Below are positions 11,287 to 21,821 of a DNA stretch of 64,000 bases, piece by piece; positions within the stretch are counted from its first letter, which is position 1; each line of letters starts with the position of its first letter. Source of the DNA: Ectobacillus panaciterrae DSM 19096 (lineage in GTDB: Bacteria > Bacillota > Bacilli > Bacillales > Bacillaceae_G); NCBI RefSeq assembly GCF_000430785.1, contig NZ_AUMR01000013.1, positions 1 through 64,000 on the forward strand, given 5' to 3'. A model generated the notes under the pieces. The model was not told where the DNA came from. It worked only from the letters and a program-made list of their open reading frames with translations, and ran no database searches. The position numbers and the translations under genes are program-made.

Positions 11287-11315
11287 CAAAAAAGAACAGC
11301 TCGAGGCTGTTCTTT
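11287..11315 (-). terminator. Terminator of the AIM24-family gene
   Basis: AAGAACAGC-TCGAG-GCTGTTCTT with a T-run on the minus strand, about 50 bases after the stop of the 11367-12146 gene. A second hairpin (CCGCTGG/CCAGCGG, 11332-11352) lies between. Confidence 0.75.
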
Positions 11316-11366
11316 TGGATTGGGTGAAATCCGCTGGAAAAGCGACCAGCGGATGTTCGTTGAACC

Positions 11367-12146
11367 TTATTCTATTCCATCAAATAGGCGGCCGATTCCG
11401 CCTAGTACACTGCCTTCTTCTGATTTTACTCCGGCAGCGCCGGCGATGCGCTGTGCCAATCGGCTCAATGTTAAGGATTGAATCCATACTGTACCCGGTC
11501 CTTCGAGTGTAGCGAAGAACAAGCCTTCGCCGCCAAAAAGAGCTGTTTTTACATTTCCTACAAATTGAATATCGTAGTTTACATCCTTTGTCATGGCTAC
11601 AAGACAGCCTGTATCAATGCGCAGCTTTTCTCCTGGCTGAAGGTCTCGTTTACAAATTGTTCCTCCGGCGTGCATGAAGGCAAAGCCGTCACCTTCAAGC
11701 TTCTGCATGATAAAGCCTTCGCCGCCAAAGAACCCGGATCCCAGTTTCTTTGTAAATTCGATGCCTACCGATACGCCTTTTGCAGCACAAAGGAATGCAT
11801 CCTTTTGACAAATGATCTTTTCGCCATATTGTCGTAAATCAACAGGAATGATTTTTCCGGGATAAGAAGCAGCAAAGGATACGCGGCGTTTTGTGTGACT
11901 TGTATTTGTAAATACAGTCATAAATAGGCTTTCGCCAGTTGCCATGCGTTTTCCGGCTCCGAGAAGCTTTCCGAATAAACCTTTTTGTCCGGAGCCGTCA
12001 CCGAAAATAGTTTCCATTGTGATGCCATCCTCCATCATCATCAAGGCTCCTGCCTCTGCCATTACGCTTTCCTGCGGGTCTAGTTCGATTTCTACAAACT
12101 GCATATCATCGCCGTGCAATTGATAATCGATTTCGTGAGCGTTCAT
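11367..12146 (-). CDS. AIM24 / TIGR00266 family protein
   Basis: A 259-residue beta-rich protein with the repeated glycine-rich pattern of this family ([19 protein letters not shown] near residue 140 and [15 protein letters not shown] near 205) and an early acidic motif [14 protein letters not shown]. It has no signal or membrane segment. The start is the ATG at 12146, with GAGGTG seven bases upstream; an upstream extension to 12233 lacks a ribosome site. Cellular function is not established for the bacterial family. It is transcribed alone. Confidence 0.85.
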   Translation of the reverse strand: MNAHEIDYQLHGDDMQFVEIELDPQESVMAEAGALMMMEDGITMETIFGDGSGQKGLFGKLLGAGKRMATGESLFMTVFTNTSHTKRRVSFAASYPGKIIPVDLRQYGEKIICQKDAFLCAAKGVSVGIEFTKKLGSGFFGGEGFIMQKLEGDGFAFMHAGGTICKRDLQPGEKLRIDTGCLVAMTKDVNYDIQFVGNVKTALFGGEGLFFATLEGPGTVWIQSLTLSRLAQRIAGAAGVKSEEGSVLGGIGRLFDGIE

Positions 12147-12265
12147 ATTTTTCACCTCATTTAAAAAATTTACAGCCAAAATGGTATGTATAAATTTATT
12201 GTACTGAAAATAGAAAAGATAAGAAATAACCATTTTTTAAATTTTTCGAATACAATAGTTTTAGT

Positions 12266-12295
12266 TTGACGACCCAATCTTTTTCATGCTAAACT
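12266..12295 (+). promoter_or_regulatory. Probable promoter of the cold-shock gene
   Basis: TTGACG, 18 bp, TAAACT. It would give an untranslated leader of about 145 nt before the cold-shock ATG, typical for cspA-like genes whose leaders act as thermosensors. Confidence 0.5.
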
Positions 12296-12445
12296 TAAGT
12301 AACTAATGAACTGCATAGAGTGGCACGGAAATAAGGCAGGTCTCTCATGTTGCACACATGCTCGTTTAGAACCACCCCTTTATCTTCCTCCTTCATATGT
12401 AGAGTAATTAGTTTCACTTTTTTTCCATTATTAGGAGGTAAGACA

Positions 12446-12646
12446 ATGCAAGTTGGTAAAGTAAAATGGTTTAACAGCGAAAAAGGCTACGGATTTATTC
12501 AAGCAGAAGACGGAAACGATGTATTCGTACATTTCTCCGCAATTCAAGGCGACGGCTTCAAAACTTTAGAAGAAGGTCAAGAAGTTTCTTTCGAAATCGT
12601 TGAAGGCAACCGCGGACCTCAAGCTGCTAACGTAACTAAAAAGTAA
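12446..12646 (+). CDS. Cold-shock protein, CspA family
   Basis: A 66-residue single OB-fold nucleic-acid chaperone. RNP1 (KGYGFIQ, about residues 13-19) and RNP2 (VFVHFSAI, about 26-33) are intact, and the start [18 protein letters not shown] is characteristic. The ATG has TTAGGAGGTAAGACA in front. A longer open frame back to 12347 runs through the leader and is not coding. Bacillus carry several paralogues, so I do not assign cspB, C or D. Confidence 0.95.
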   Translation: MQVGKVKWFNSEKGYGFIQAEDGNDVFVHFSAIQGDGFKTLEEGQEVSFEIVEGNRGPQAANVTKK

Positions 12647-12655
12647 GCAGATATC

Positions 12656-12686
12656 GAGCATTCCACCCGAGTGGAATGCTCTTTTT
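12656..12686 (+). terminator. Terminator of the cold-shock gene
   Basis: GAGCATTCCAC pairs with GTGGAATGCTC (11 bp, 4-nt loop), then TTTTT. Confidence 0.92.
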
Positions 12687-12852
12687 AGTTATAAATTCAG
12701 TTCATAAATCGTCCACGACAAATATGTCGCAATGGGTGTCCAACGTACGGCACAAGCAGGACTGCCGACATTACGGTTGATTTTTTCATCATGGTCCCAT
12801 TATTATCTAGGTCTCATCTATATACATATGACAGCTTGTATAATATGGATTG

Positions 12853-13048
12853 TATATATAAGTCCACTTTGTTATTCCGACATATCTATCGTTTGCCACG
12901 TAGAACAAAAAGGAAACTGCGCTCGCTCCCTTTCTCTCTCCCTGCATGGGCCACGAAAAGGGTTTGACCGCTTCTATGCTTAGTCGGATGCTCTCTCCCC
13001 TCTAAAAGAAAAGTTTTTATGTCGATTTTTTTAGTTGTATTTATATAA
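12853..13048 (+). repeat. Dispersed ~197-bp repeat, family R3, copy 1
   Basis: Near-identical in inverted orientation to 25853-26050. Its interior AAAGGGTTTGACCGCTTCTA and a following CTCTCTCCCC track the equivalent part of R2, so R2 and R3 look like two divergent branches of one family. Ends are AT-rich (TATATATAAGT / TTTATATA). The open frame across it (12732-12983) lacks a ribosome site. Together with R2 and R1 copies it fills the whole gap from 12687 to yteA. Confidence 0.8.
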
Positions 13049-13115
13049 AAAAAGCATCCCTGGTTTTGAGGAATGCTTTTCTTTAGATTAAGAGAGCATA
13101 AAATTTCTTGATGTC

Positions 13116-13294
13116 TATATACAAGTGAAAAAACATCTTTTTATAGTGGGGAGAGATCGTCCGGCGACGTGCAGAAGCGCTTAAACCTTTGTAGTGGTTC
13201 ATGCAAGGGTAAACCAGAGAGAAGAAGCATACCATACTCCCTTTTCGTTGCACATAGCACATGAACATGTCGAATTTATCATTCACTCATATAT
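13116..13294 (-). repeat. Repeat R2, copy B (inverted)
   Basis: About 180 bp matching 376-560 in reverse orientation with few differences. It abuts the R1 copy at 13295 without any gap, and it lies 67 bp after an R3 copy, so three repeat families are stacked here. Confidence 0.85.
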
Positions 13295-13412
13295 AGCTCC
13301 ACCGGCTAGGCGCTGCCACCAGAGAACCTCCACCGCATAAAGGCAAAAAGCGCCTTTAAGGGTGGAGAACCTCTGGTTCTGCGCCTGAACGAGCCGGTTC
13401 CGCTTTTCTTAT
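13295..13412. repeat. R1 palindromic repeat, full copy 2 (118 bp)
   Basis: Same 118-bp sequence as 10206-10323. As at the lipase gene, its last TTA is used as the stop codon of the adjacent minus-strand gene (yteA family). Confidence 0.85.
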
Positions 13413-14140
13413 GGACGAGGGTTATATTCATCCGGGTTCAGTTCGCCTTGAAAGGTGAGGGTTTCATAATAATCCAGCATGTCTTCGTATTCCTCATGTG
13501 CTTGCGTTGCATATACCTGCGGATTCTTTCCATACATGTCAGTGCCGATAAAGTTCTCAAATTCCTCGACATAACCGCGCGGTTCGTCGCCCTCATCATA
13601 CATATGATTAAATTCTTTCGCATCGCGGCGCTCCAAATCAGATGGTGTCAGAGATGAGCCGTACCATGCTGCATCTTGCCAGGCATCTTCGGCATCGTAT
13701 CCGACAGCGCTGTCCATATCATATTTGCCAAATGGCGGATCCAACAGCTCTTCCTCAATCGGACGTGCTCCCATTATAAGTTTGTTATGAGTATACTCGA
13801 TACATGTTGTAGCAGTGGGTATGGCTTCTAAACGTTCTAGCGGAATCTCTTCTCCGGACACTTCGCAAATGCCGTATTGTCCGCTTTCTATACGTTCCAA
13901 GGCATGATTTACATCATCCAGCTGCTTATGCCAAAATTCCATAAGCCCCAAATCTTTTTCTCGTTCATATTGCTCTGTTCCCATATCTCCAGGGTGGTTA
14001 TCATATAGGGAAAGCTCGCCTACGGAGTCACTCTCCGAAGCACGCTCATATTCCTCACGGTTTTGAATGGTTTGTTCCAGTTCTTTCTTTTGCTGTAACA
14101 AGATTGATTTAAACTGCTCTGATTGCTGCGGTGTAAGCAT
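13409..14140 (-). CDS. yteA: YteA-family sporulation protein, DksA/TraR-like
   Basis: A 243-residue protein with an N-terminal coiled coil (about residues 5-80, rich in Gln and Glu) and a DksA-like zinc-finger region near residue 90-120 (YGICEVSGEEIPLERLEAIP then TTCIEYTH). Only one Cys of each expected CxxC pair is present (CEVS, TCIE), so zinc binding is doubtful. The acidic C-terminal half carries a yteA-family repeat-like segment. The start is the ATG with GGGAGGTG eight bases upstream. The stop codon is supplied by the R1 repeat. Proposed sporulation link comes from the family, not from the sequence. Confidence 0.85.
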   Translation of the reverse strand: MLTPQQSEQFKSILLQQKKELEQTIQNREEYERASESDSVGELSLYDNHPGDMGTEQYEREKDLGLMEFWHKQLDDVNHALERIESGQYGICEVSGEEIPLERLEAIPTATTCIEYTHNKLIMGARPIEEELLDPPFGKYDMDSAVGYDAEDAWQDAAWYGSSLTPSDLERRDAKEFNHMYDEGDEPRGYVEEFENFIGTDMYGKNPQVYATQAHEEYEDMLDYYETLTFQGELNPDEYNPRP

Positions 14141-14216
14141 TGCATCCACCTCCCATTTCCAAGTTATCTCTAGTAGTATGAGCAACTTGTCCAAAAATAT
14201 AAGATGGGTGCAAATA

Positions 14217-14241
14217 GAAAAAACGCGGTAAAAACCGCGTC
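14217..14241 (-). terminator. menA terminator
   Basis: ACGCGG/CCGCGT hairpin with a T-run on the minus strand directly after the menA stop. Confidence 0.8.
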
Positions 14242-15192
14242 TTAGAAGAAATAATCCAGCAATAATCCAATTGCGAATAAAAAACCAAAAATGGTATTTG
14301 TTTTGGCGGTGGCGACCATTGCCGGCATCATTTCTATCGGTGCAGATTTACCAATAAACCCTTTTACTGCCGCAATAGGCTTTGGTACGCTTAAAAAGAC
14401 AATGAACAGCCAAAAAGATGCAATGCCTGTAAGTGCAAGAGCCACTGTCCAGCCGTAGGCAACAATAAACATAGCTGCCAGCAGGCGAATCGCATTATTG
14501 CGTCCAACGAGAATAGCCAGCGTTTTCCGTCCATTTTCTTTATCGCCATCCAAATCGCGTATGTTATTGGAAAGCAAAATAGCGCCAATTAGGATAGCTG
14601 CCGGAATGGATATGAAGATAATCTCAGGTAGCACAGATCCCGTTTGAATAAAGAAAGAAATTGCAATGATTACATATCCCATGAAAAAGCCGGCTGTCAG
14701 TTCGCCAAACGGCGTATACGCGATCGGGACAGGACCTCCTGTATAAAGATAACCCGCCGTCATGCTGATGAGTCCGACAAGCGCGATCCACCAGCTCGAA
14801 TGCATACAGATATACACACCAAGTAGCATGGAAACAGCAAAGAAACTGTACCCTAAATAAAGCACTGTCTTTGGCGAAACACCTTCGCGTACAATGGTGC
14901 CGCCGATTCCCACTGATCCTTCGTGGTCCAAACCGCGTTTGTAATCAAAGTATTCGTTAAACATGTTCGTTGCTGCTTGTATGAGAATACAAGCGAGAAG
15001 CATCATAAAGAAAAGAGGAAGATCTATCTTTTGAGCACCCTCTACTTGCAGTGCATAAGCTGTTCCAATAAATACCGGAACGAAAGCCGCTGTCAGCGTA
15101 TGGGGACGAAGCAAATTCCACCAAATCCGCCATTTCGGCTGTTTTGCCTTAAGTTCTGCAAAAGAGGAGTTCGTTTCTATTTTCATATGCAT
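14242..15192 (-). CDS. menA: 1,4-dihydroxy-2-naphthoate polyprenyltransferase
   Basis: Membrane prenyltransferase that attaches the isoprenoid tail to DHNA, giving demethylmenaquinone. UbiA fold: 316 residues, about eight to nine membrane helices, first Asp-rich motif NMFNEYFDYKRGLD near residue 85 and second motif NNIRDLDGDKENGRKT near 200. I use the ATG at 15192, with AGGAGG six bases upstream; an ATG six bases further in is the alternative. It is divergent from menFDHB across a ~190-bp promoter region, so both halves of the pathway share a control region. Confidence 0.94.
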   Translation of the reverse strand: MHMKIETNSSFAELKAKQPKWRIWWNLLRPHTLTAAFVPVFIGTAYALQVEGAQKIDLPLFFMMLLACILIQAATNMFNEYFDYKRGLDHEGSVGIGGTIVREGVSPKTVLYLGYSFFAVSMLLGVYICMHSSWWIALVGLISMTAGYLYTGGPVPIAYTPFGELTAGFFMGYVIIAISFFIQTGSVLPEIIFISIPAAILIGAILLSNNIRDLDGDKENGRKTLAILVGRNNAIRLLAAMFIVAYGWTVALALTGIASFWLFIVFLSVPKPIAAVKGFIGKSAPIEMMPAMVATAKTNTIFGFLFAIGLLLDYFF

Positions 15193-15303
15193 TTGAATCC
15201 TCCTGTTCACATAAAGTACACACTTAAGTGTAGGAAAAGCAGTATATAGTGTCAATGCTTATTTTTTAGGAATCCAATACATTTTTCACATAACTGCTAA
15301 AGA

Positions 15304-15333
15304 TTGACACACCTTTCATTTGAGGTGTATCTT
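15304..15333 (+). promoter_or_regulatory. menF promoter
   Basis: TTGACA, 18 bp, TATCTT, about 50 bp before the GTG of menF. Confidence 0.7.
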
Positions 15334-15384
15334 AAAATCAAGAGTAATTTTGACTATTTTCGCCTAAGTAAGGGGGAGATACGG

Positions 15385-16773
15385 GTGATTCGAACAAAGC
15401 AACAAGGATTGCATCAATCGCTCCTCACTGCTGTAGAAGCTAATACGGAAACAATTGTAAGTGCTGTAAAGAAAGTGGAGTGGATGGATCCACTGCTTTT
15501 TTATGCAGCCGGAAAGCAGCTGGGCTGCACGGAGCGATTCTATTGGTCAGACACATCACAGCGTGTAATCTTGGCAGGAGTCGGATCTGCTTTTACTATA
15601 GCAAATTCTTCGCAAAAGCGCTTTCAAGACGCTCGCGCTGTTTGGAATAAGCTTTTACGACATATGATTGTTCATCGTCCTGATTATGAATTTGGAACAG
15701 GACCGCTTCTGTTCGGAGGATTTGCCTTCGATCCGTTAAAGCAGAGAACGGAGCTTTGGAACACCTTTTCAGATACAGTTTTATGGCTGCCGTCTTTTAT
15801 GCTGACATTAAAAGATGGAGAGGCTTGGCTTACCGTAAATCAATTGGTGGCAAAAGATGATGACGCGGAAGCTTTGCATGAAAAACTTTTGGAAACAGAA
15901 CAATTGCTGATGCAGTACAGTAAACGCCCGCTTGCTGAGCAAGCTGTTTCCTTCTTAAGACAACATGAGATTGAACCGGAAGAATGGATGAAGTCCATTA
16001 AAAGCGTACAGGAAGAAATGGAGCAGGGCAAGGTGCAAAAGGTTGTGCTGGCTCGGGAAATGCAGCTTACTGCTGATGCAGAAGTGGATTCGGCATCTGT
16101 GCTGCAGGCACTGCGCATCGGACAGCCGGACTGCTATATTTTTTCCATCGATTATAAAGGATTATGCTTCTTAGGCGCCACACCGGAACGCCTCATTCAA
16201 AAAGAAAACAATGTATTTACATCTATGTGCCTGGCGGGCTCTATCGGACGCGGCAAAACGCCGGAGGAAGATAAGAAAAACGGGGAAGAGCTGCTTTATG
16301 ATGAGAAAAATCTTGCAGAGCATGGATATGTAGTCAACATGATTCGGGGAGTTATGGATGAGCTATGCGAGGAAGTCAGTATCCCGTATAAGCCGGGGCT
16401 GATGAAAACGAAGCATTTACTTCATCTTCATACACCGGTAAAGGGAAAAGGCACATGCGATTTGTTAAAGATGGTAGAAGAGCTTCATCCAACGCCGGCG
16501 CTCGGCGGCACACCGCGCGATGAAGCGCTGCAGCTGATTCGAGACCATGAGCTGCTCGACCGGGGATTTTATGGTGCGCCGATCGGATGGATTGACTATG
16601 AAGGAAATGGAGAATTTGCAGTCGGTCTCCGTTCCGGACTGCTAAAAGGAACGAATGTATCCTTATTTGCCGGCTGCGGCATCGTAGAGGATTCCAAGCC
16701 AGAGTCCGAGTATGAAGAAACGAAGATGAAGTTCAAACCTATGCTCACTGCATTAGGAGGGAATACAACATGA
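15385..16773 (+). CDS. menF: Isochorismate synthase
   Basis: Converts chorismate to isochorismate, the entry step to menaquinone. Chorismate-binding fold: [56 protein letters not shown] and [11 protein letters not shown] are all present in order in the C-terminal half. The GTG at 15385 has GGGGGAG six bases upstream. The open frame extends to a TTG at 15304, but that TTG belongs to the -35 box. 462 residues. A siderophore isochorismate synthase (DhbC) is the alternative; the men context decides. Confidence 0.93.
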   Translation: MIRTKQQGLHQSLLTAVEANTETIVSAVKKVEWMDPLLFYAAGKQLGCTERFYWSDTSQRVILAGVGSAFTIANSSQKRFQDARAVWNKLLRHMIVHRPDYEFGTGPLLFGGFAFDPLKQRTELWNTFSDTVLWLPSFMLTLKDGEAWLTVNQLVAKDDDAEALHEKLLETEQLLMQYSKRPLAEQAVSFLRQHEIEPEEWMKSIKSVQEEMEQGKVQKVVLAREMQLTADAEVDSASVLQALRIGQPDCYIFSIDYKGLCFLGATPERLIQKENNVFTSMCLAGSIGRGKTPEEDKKNGEELLYDEKNLAEHGYVVNMIRGVMDELCEEVSIPYKPGLMKTKHLLHLHTPVKGKGTCDLLKMVEELHPTPALGGTPRDEALQLIRDHELLDRGFYGAPIGWIDYEGNGEFAVGLRSGLLKGTNVSLFAGCGIVEDSKPESEYEETKMKFKPMLTALGGNTT

Positions 16774-18527
16774 GTTATACAGAAGCGTTATCTTATTATT
16801 TAGGGGCGTTTGTCGATGAGCTTGTACGTTTGAACGTGCAAGACGTCGTCATCAGCCCCGGCTCCCGCTCAACGCCGCTTGCTTTGTTAATGGCTGAGCA
16901 TAGGGATGTTCAAACATATTTACATGTAGATGAGCGTTCAGCTGCTTTCTTTGCGCTTGGCATTGCAAAAGCAAAGAAGCGTCCTGTTGCTCTTCTTTGC
17001 ACGTCTGGAACCGCTGCAGCGAACTATTTTCCGGCGGTGAGTGAAGCATTTCATTCCCGTATCCCGCTCCTTATTTTGACTGCTGACCGTCCGCATGAGC
17101 TGCGCGATGTCGGAGCCCCGCAAGCCATGAATCAGTTGCAGCTATTCGGTTCTTTTGCAAAGCAATTCATCGAAATGGCGCTGCCCGAAGCTTCTGAAGG
17201 GATGTATCGGTATGTAAGGACTACAGCAGCCCGCGCTGTTTCCGTAGCGTCAGAGACACCGAGAGGGCCTGTGCATATGAATTTTCCGCTTCGAGAGCCG
17301 CTAGTACCTGATTTTTCTCTTGAAGGTTTATGGGAAAAGGGCCGTTTGAACCGGACAGAGCAGTATACTGCAGTTCAAAGCGGAACTCGTCAAGCGGCAC
17401 CTTCGTATATGCAGCAGCTTCGAGAACGTCTTTCTTCTATGGAAAAAGGGCTTATCGTTGTTGGAGATCAGACCGATGAAGCATTGGCTGAGGCTGTTAT
17501 AGAGCTTGCAGAAGCACTGCAATATCCAGTACTCGCTGACCCGCTTTCCAAGCTGCGAAGCGGAAAGCATGACAAAATGTACGTTGCAGATTGTTACGAC
17601 ACGTTTTTGCGAAGTGACGTGATCCGGGATGGGTGGAAGCCTGAGGTGCTTATTCGTTTTGGCGCAATGCCGGTTTCCAAAGCGCTTACGCAATATATGC
17701 AAAAGCAAACAGACGCGCTGCATATTGTTGTGGATGAAGCTGGAGGATGGCGCGATCCGGCTTTAATCTCTTCAGAAATGGTATATGCCGACGAAGTGCA
17801 GTTTTGCAAAACGCTCGCAAGTTCTGTACAAAAGGAGCAGACGTCTTGGCTTCGTTCATGGCTTGAGATCAATCAATTTACGAAAACGCAGCTTCATCAT
17901 ATCCAGTCGTATGATGAAATATTTGAAGGCAAAGTGATAACAGAAATTGTGGAGCTGCTGCCGGACAATGCCGCACTATTTGTAAGTAACAGTATGCCGA
18001 TTCGGGATACAGACACGTTCTTTTTTAATAATGATAAAGACGTTCAAGTGCTGGCAAATCGCGGAGTAAACGGAATTGATGGTATCATCTCCACCGCGCT
18101 GGGGGTAAGCGTAGCACAAGCGCCTCTTGTGCTGGTGACGGGGGATTTAGCGTTTTATCATGATTTGAACGGGCTGCTTGCTGCTAAGCTGCACAAGCTG
18201 CATGCGACTATTATTATTATCAACAATGACGGCGGCGGTATCTTCTCCTTCCTTCCTCAATACGGGGAGAAGAAGCATTTTGAAATGATGTTCGGAACGC
18301 CGCTCGGCTTGGATTATGAGCATGCTGTGAAAATGTATGAAGGCTCATTCAGCCGTCCGGAGTCTTGGGAGGATTTTCGTCGCCACGTTACTGCAGGTAT
18401 GGAGACGGACGGTTTGCATGTGGTCGAAATACGGACAGACCGAGAATCTAACCTTCAAATGCATCGTTCTCTTTGGGCCTCTATTTCAGAAGCCATTACG
18501 AACAAGGTGAGGGAAGATGAAGATTGA
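16770..18527 (+). CDS. menD: SEPHCHC synthase
   Basis: Thiamine-diphosphate enzyme joining 2-oxoglutarate to isochorismate, 585 residues. N-terminal motifs [18 protein letters not shown] and [13 protein letters not shown]-terminal ThDP/Mg motif [16 protein letters not shown] with [18 protein letters not shown] overlap with menF implies coupling. Cytoplasmic. Followed by menH with an 11-bp overlap. Confidence 0.95.
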   Translation: MSYTEALSYYLGAFVDELVRLNVQDVVISPGSRSTPLALLMAEHRDVQTYLHVDERSAAFFALGIAKAKKRPVALLCTSGTAAANYFPAVSEAFHSRIPLLILTADRPHELRDVGAPQAMNQLQLFGSFAKQFIEMALPEASEGMYRYVRTTAARAVSVASETPRGPVHMNFPLREPLVPDFSLEGLWEKGRLNRTEQYTAVQSGTRQAAPSYMQQLRERLSSMEKGLIVVGDQTDEALAEAVIELAEALQYPVLADPLSKLRSGKHDKMYVADCYDTFLRSDVIRDGWKPEVLIRFGAMPVSKALTQYMQKQTDALHIVVDEAGGWRDPALISSEMVYADEVQFCKTLASSVQKEQTSWLRSWLEINQFTKTQLHHIQSYDEIFEGKVITEIVELLPDNAALFVSNSMPIRDTDTFFFNNDKDVQVLANRGVNGIDGIISTALGVSVAQAPLVLVTGDLAFYHDLNGLLAAKLHKLHATIIIINNDGGGIFSFLPQYGEKKHFEMMFGTPLGLDYEHAVKMYEGSFSRPESWEDFRRHVTAGMETDGLHVVEIRTDRESNLQMHRSLWASISEAITNKVREDED

Positions 18528-19338
18528 TTTGAACGGTGTTTTATATGAATACGAAGCAGCAGGAGAAGGAGAGCCGCTTCTTTTGCTGCACGGATTTACC
18601 GGAAGCATGGATACATGGCGGCCGTTTCTTGCATCATGGAGCCGCGAATATCAAGTGATCATGGTTGATTTACTCGGTCACGGCAAAACGGAGAGCCCTG
18701 CGAGTACAAAGCGTTTCCGTATTGAACAAGCAGCTTGTGATCTTGTTTCTTTGCTGGAACGGCTTGAAATTGAAAAAGTTCATGTACTTGGATACTCTAT
18801 GGGAGGGAGGCTTGCGCTCTCATTCGCTTGCTTATATCCAGAACGAGTCAATTCCTTGCTTTTGGAAAATTGTACAGCAGGGCTTGTTTCAGAAGAAGAA
18901 CGCGCCGCCCGAGTGCAGCAAGACCAAGCGCTCGCTTCCTTTATAGAACAAAAAGGCATTCCTGCTTTTATTGAGAAGTGGGAAAACATTTCGTTGTTTG
19001 CCTCGCAAAAGCAGCTGCCTGACGAGACACAAGAAGCAACGCGCAAGCAGCGGCTGCAAAATAGTCCTGTCGGTTTGGCAAACAGCTTGCGAGGAATGGG
19101 AACAGGTAGGCAGCCATCATGGTGGAACGAGCTGCATGAGCTTACCATGCCAGTGCTTCTTATAAGCGGAGAATACGATGAAAAGTTTTTTCGAATCCTA
19201 TCTCGTATGAAGGAACTGATTCCGCGTGCGGATCTTGTACAAATTTCTGGTGCCGGGCATGCAATTCATGTGGAACAACCGGAAAAGTTTGATACAATAG
19301 TAAGGGGATTTTTGCAAAACCTAATATATATGGAATGA
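18517..19338 (+). CDS. menH: SHCHC synthase
   Basis: Alpha/beta hydrolase-fold lyase that removes pyruvate from SEPHCHC. 273 residues: oxyanion segment [12 protein letters not shown], nucleophile [10 protein letters not shown] near residue 94, acid in ISGEYDEKF near 218 and His in [11 protein letters not shown] near 247. The start overlaps the end of menD and has AAGGTGAGGGAAG upstream. Position between menD and menB supports the call over a generic hydrolase. Confidence 0.92.
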   Translation: MKIDLNGVLYEYEAAGEGEPLLLLHGFTGSMDTWRPFLASWSREYQVIMVDLLGHGKTESPASTKRFRIEQAACDLVSLLERLEIEKVHVLGYSMGGRLALSFACLYPERVNSLLLENCTAGLVSEEERAARVQQDQALASFIEQKGIPAFIEKWENISLFASQKQLPDETQEATRKQRLQNSPVGLANSLRGMGTGRQPSWWNELHELTMPVLLISGEYDEKFFRILSRMKELIPRADLVQISGAGHAIHVEQPEKFDTIVRGFLQNLIYME

Positions 19339-19351
19339 AGGAGGTACTATG

Positions 19352-20170
19352 ATGACAAGAGAATGGATGCAAGAAGGCAAGTATGAAGATATCATTTACT
19401 CTACATACAACGGCATCGCGAAAATTTCTATTAACCGTCCAGAAGTGCATAACGCATTTCGTCCGAAAACAGTTATGGAATTAATCGACGCATTCGCACG
19501 TGCCCGTGATGACAAAAATGTGGGCGTTATCATTTTAACAGGTGAAGGCGGACGAGCATTCTGCTCCGGCGGCGATCAAAAGGTACGCGGTCATGGCGGA
19601 TATGTAGGAGAAGACGAAGTGCCTCGCTTGAATGTATTGGATTTACAGCGCTTAATCCGCGTCATTCCGAAGCCGGTTATCGCAGCAGTTGCCGGATATG
19701 CAATCGGCGGCGGTCACGTTCTTCACATCGTATGTGATTTGACAATCGCAGCGGAAAACGCAGTATTCGGACAAACTGGACCAAAAGTGGGAAGCTTCGA
19801 TGGCGGATATGGCGCAGGTTATTTAGCGCGTATTATCGGCCATAAGAAGGCTCGCGAAATTTGGTACTTATGCCGTCAATACGGTGCACAAGAAGCGCTT
19901 GATATGGGCTTAGTCAATAAAGTTGTTCCTCTTGAGCAGCTAGAAGACGAAACAGTGCAATGGGCAGAAGAAATTCTTGAGAAAAGCCCGATGGCACTCC
20001 GCTTCTTAAAAGCAGCGTTCAACGCCGATACAGACGGTCTTGCAGGTATTCAGCAATTGGCTGGAGATGCGACGTTATTATACTATACAACAGACGAAGC
20101 GAAAGAAGGACGCGATGCATTTAAAGAAAAACGCACGCCGGACTTCGGTCAATTCCCTCGTTTCCCGTGA
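19352..20170 (+). CDS. menB: 1,4-dihydroxy-2-naphthoyl-CoA synthase
   Basis: Crotonase-fold enzyme cyclising o-succinylbenzoyl-CoA, 272 residues. Oxyanion-hole segments [19 protein letters not shown] (near residue 70-88) and [19 protein letters not shown], with the MenB-specific [18 protein letters not shown] chose the second of two adjacent ATGs because AAGGAGG is seven bases before it and only four before the first. A terminator follows, so the operon ends here although menE and menC come next. Confidence 0.95.
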   Translation: MTREWMQEGKYEDIIYSTYNGIAKISINRPEVHNAFRPKTVMELIDAFARARDDKNVGVIILTGEGGRAFCSGGDQKVRGHGGYVGEDEVPRLNVLDLQRLIRVIPKPVIAAVAGYAIGGGHVLHIVCDLTIAAENAVFGQTGPKVGSFDGGYGAGYLARIIGHKKAREIWYLCRQYGAQEALDMGLVNKVVPLEQLEDETVQWAEEILEKSPMALRFLKAAFNADTDGLAGIQQLAGDATLLYYTTDEAKEGRDAFKEKRTPDFGQFPRFP

Positions 20171-20182
20171 TTGCTTCGGGAG

Positions 20183-20212
20183 AGCCGGCACTCAGATGAG
20201 TGCCGGCTTTTT
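20183..20212 (+). terminator. Terminator after menB
   Basis: AGCCGGCACT-CAGATG-AGTGCCGGCT, 10-bp perfect stem, then TTTT. Confidence 0.93.
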
Positions 20213-20307
20213 GAATTGTACGGCAAAGATTTCGTACCGAACGATCCTGATATTTATTGCAGTTCTGCTACCAGCAAGTATAAATAAGCAGACCTGATAC
20301 AGATGCG

Positions 20308-20336
20308 TTGGGTCTTGTTTAACATTGGTATATAAT
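20308..20336 (+). promoter_or_regulatory. menE promoter
   Basis: TTGGGT, 17 bp, TATAAT, ending 36 bp before the menE ATG. It makes menE-menC a separate transcription unit. Confidence 0.7.
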
Positions 20337-20372
20337 AACTGTAGAAAAGTTTGAGAGAAAGCGGGAGATACA

Positions 20373-21821
20373 ATGAATACGATGCCAAACTGGCTGAAGC
20401 AGCGTGCTTTTTTAACGCCGGAACGCGCGGCGCTGGAAACGGAAACGGTTCAGCTTACTTTTCGGGAATTGGACGAGCATGCGATGGCTGTAAGCGAGCG
20501 TTTGACACAAGCCGGGGTGAAAATGGGAGATCACGTTGCAGTGTTGATGCGCAATAGTATAGAGATGGTATACATCATTCACGCGTTATCTTATATTGGT
20601 GCGACCGCTGTATTATTAAATGTCCGTCTGTCACGAGAGGAACTTCTTTGGCAGATGGAGAACGCAGAGGCAGCTTTGCTGCTGGCGGAAGAGGATTTTC
20701 GCACGATGCTTGGAGAGGCAGCAATTCCCGCATATACAATGGATGAGCTGAAGAAACTGCCCCAAAAACCGTATGCCGTACAGGAAGAATTCAATTTGGA
20801 CGATATCATGACCATTATTTATACATCCGGTACGACAGGAAAGCCTAAAGGCGTTATGCTAACATACGGCAACCATTGGTGGAGCGCAGTCGGTTCGGCA
20901 TTGAACCTAGGGCTGCAAGAAAAGGATTGCTGGCTTGCCTGCCTTCCGTTTTTTCATGTCGGCGGCTTATCCATTTTAATGAAAAGTGCGATATATGGGA
21001 TGCGTGTGTTGCTTCAGGAAAAAGTCAACCCGAGTCAATTGAATGATGCGATTGAGCATAAAGGTGTGACGATGGTGTCCGTCGTAACGAAGGTGCTGAC
21101 AGATATGGTCAGGGAGCTCGGAGACAAAACATATCCAAAGACGCTTCGCTGTATACTTCTTGGCGGCGGACCGGCACCGAGACCACTGCTGGAAGCATGT
21201 GTACAAAAAGGCATACCTGTCTATCAAACGTACGGCATGACGGAAACCGCGTCGCAGATTTGTACGTTGGCACAAGACTATATGCTGGAGAAGGTCGGCT
21301 CGGCCGGAAAGCCTCTTTATCCATGCCAGCTGAAGATCGAAGCAAATGGTCAAACGATGAGGGAGAATCAGGCCGGAGAAATTGTAGTGAAAGGTCCAAA
21401 CGTAACGAGCGGCTATTTCAAGCGGGAGGATGCAACAAGGGAAAGCATGCAAGACGGCTGGCTGCATACGGGAGATATCGGGTATTTAGATGAAGAGGGA
21501 TTTTTATATGTTCTCGACCGCCGCAGCGACCTTATTATTTCAGGCGGAGAGAATATTTATCCTGCACAAATTGAAGAAGTGCTTCTGGCGCATCCATCCG
21601 TTTTAGAAGCTGGCGTAGTCGGAGAAGAGAATGAAGAATGGGGACAGGTGCCGGTTGCTTTTGTGAAAATAGAAAAAAAAGCGGCGGAAGAAGAGCTATT
21701 GGCATTTTGCGGCGAGCATCTGGCCCGATATAAAGTACCGAGACGTATCATATTTGTTGACGCCTTGCCTCGAAACGCATCCAATAAATTGCTGCGCAGA
21801 GAGTTAAAAGAGAAGCTGTGA
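20373..21821 (+). CDS. menE: o-Succinylbenzoate--CoA ligase
   Basis: AMP-forming acyl-CoA ligase activating OSB, 482 residues. AMP motif [16 protein letters not shown] near residue 150, [10 protein letters not shown] near 288, [15 protein letters not shown] and [18 protein letters not shown] near 365-390, and the catalytic Lys in [11 protein letters not shown] at the C-terminus. GGGAGATACA precedes the ATG. Coupled to menC. Confidence 0.94.
   Translation: MNTMPNWLKQRAFLTPERAALETETVQLTFRELDEHAMAVSERLTQAGVKMGDHVAVLMRNSIEMVYIIHALSYIGATAVLLNVRLSREELLWQMENAEAALLLAEEDFRTMLGEAAIPAYTMDELKKLPQKPYAVQEEFNLDDIMTIIYTSGTTGKPKGVMLTYGNHWWSAVGSALNLGLQEKDCWLACLPFFHVGGLSILMKSAIYGMRVLLQEKVNPSQLNDAIEHKGVTMVSVVTKVLTDMVRELGDKTYPKTLRCILLGGGPAPRPLLEACVQKGIPVYQTYGMTETASQICTLAQDYMLEKVGSAGKPLYPCQLKIEANGQTMRENQAGEIVVKGPNVTSGYFKREDATRESMQDGWLHTGDIGYLDEEGFLYVLDRRSDLIISGGENIYPAQIEEVLLAHPSVLEAGVVGEENEEWGQVPVAFVKIEKKAAEEELLAFCGEHLARYKVPRRIIFVDALPRNASNKLLRRELKEKL

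Noticed and set aside
12732-12983. 83-codon open frame downstream of the cold-shock gene
   Set aside because: Mostly the R3 repeat; the same frame appears in the second R3 copy, with no ribosome site in either.
20976-21467. 163-codon minus-strand open frame inside menE
   Set aside because: Lies wholly within the ligase motifs of menE, no ribosome site, and composition typical of an antisense shadow.
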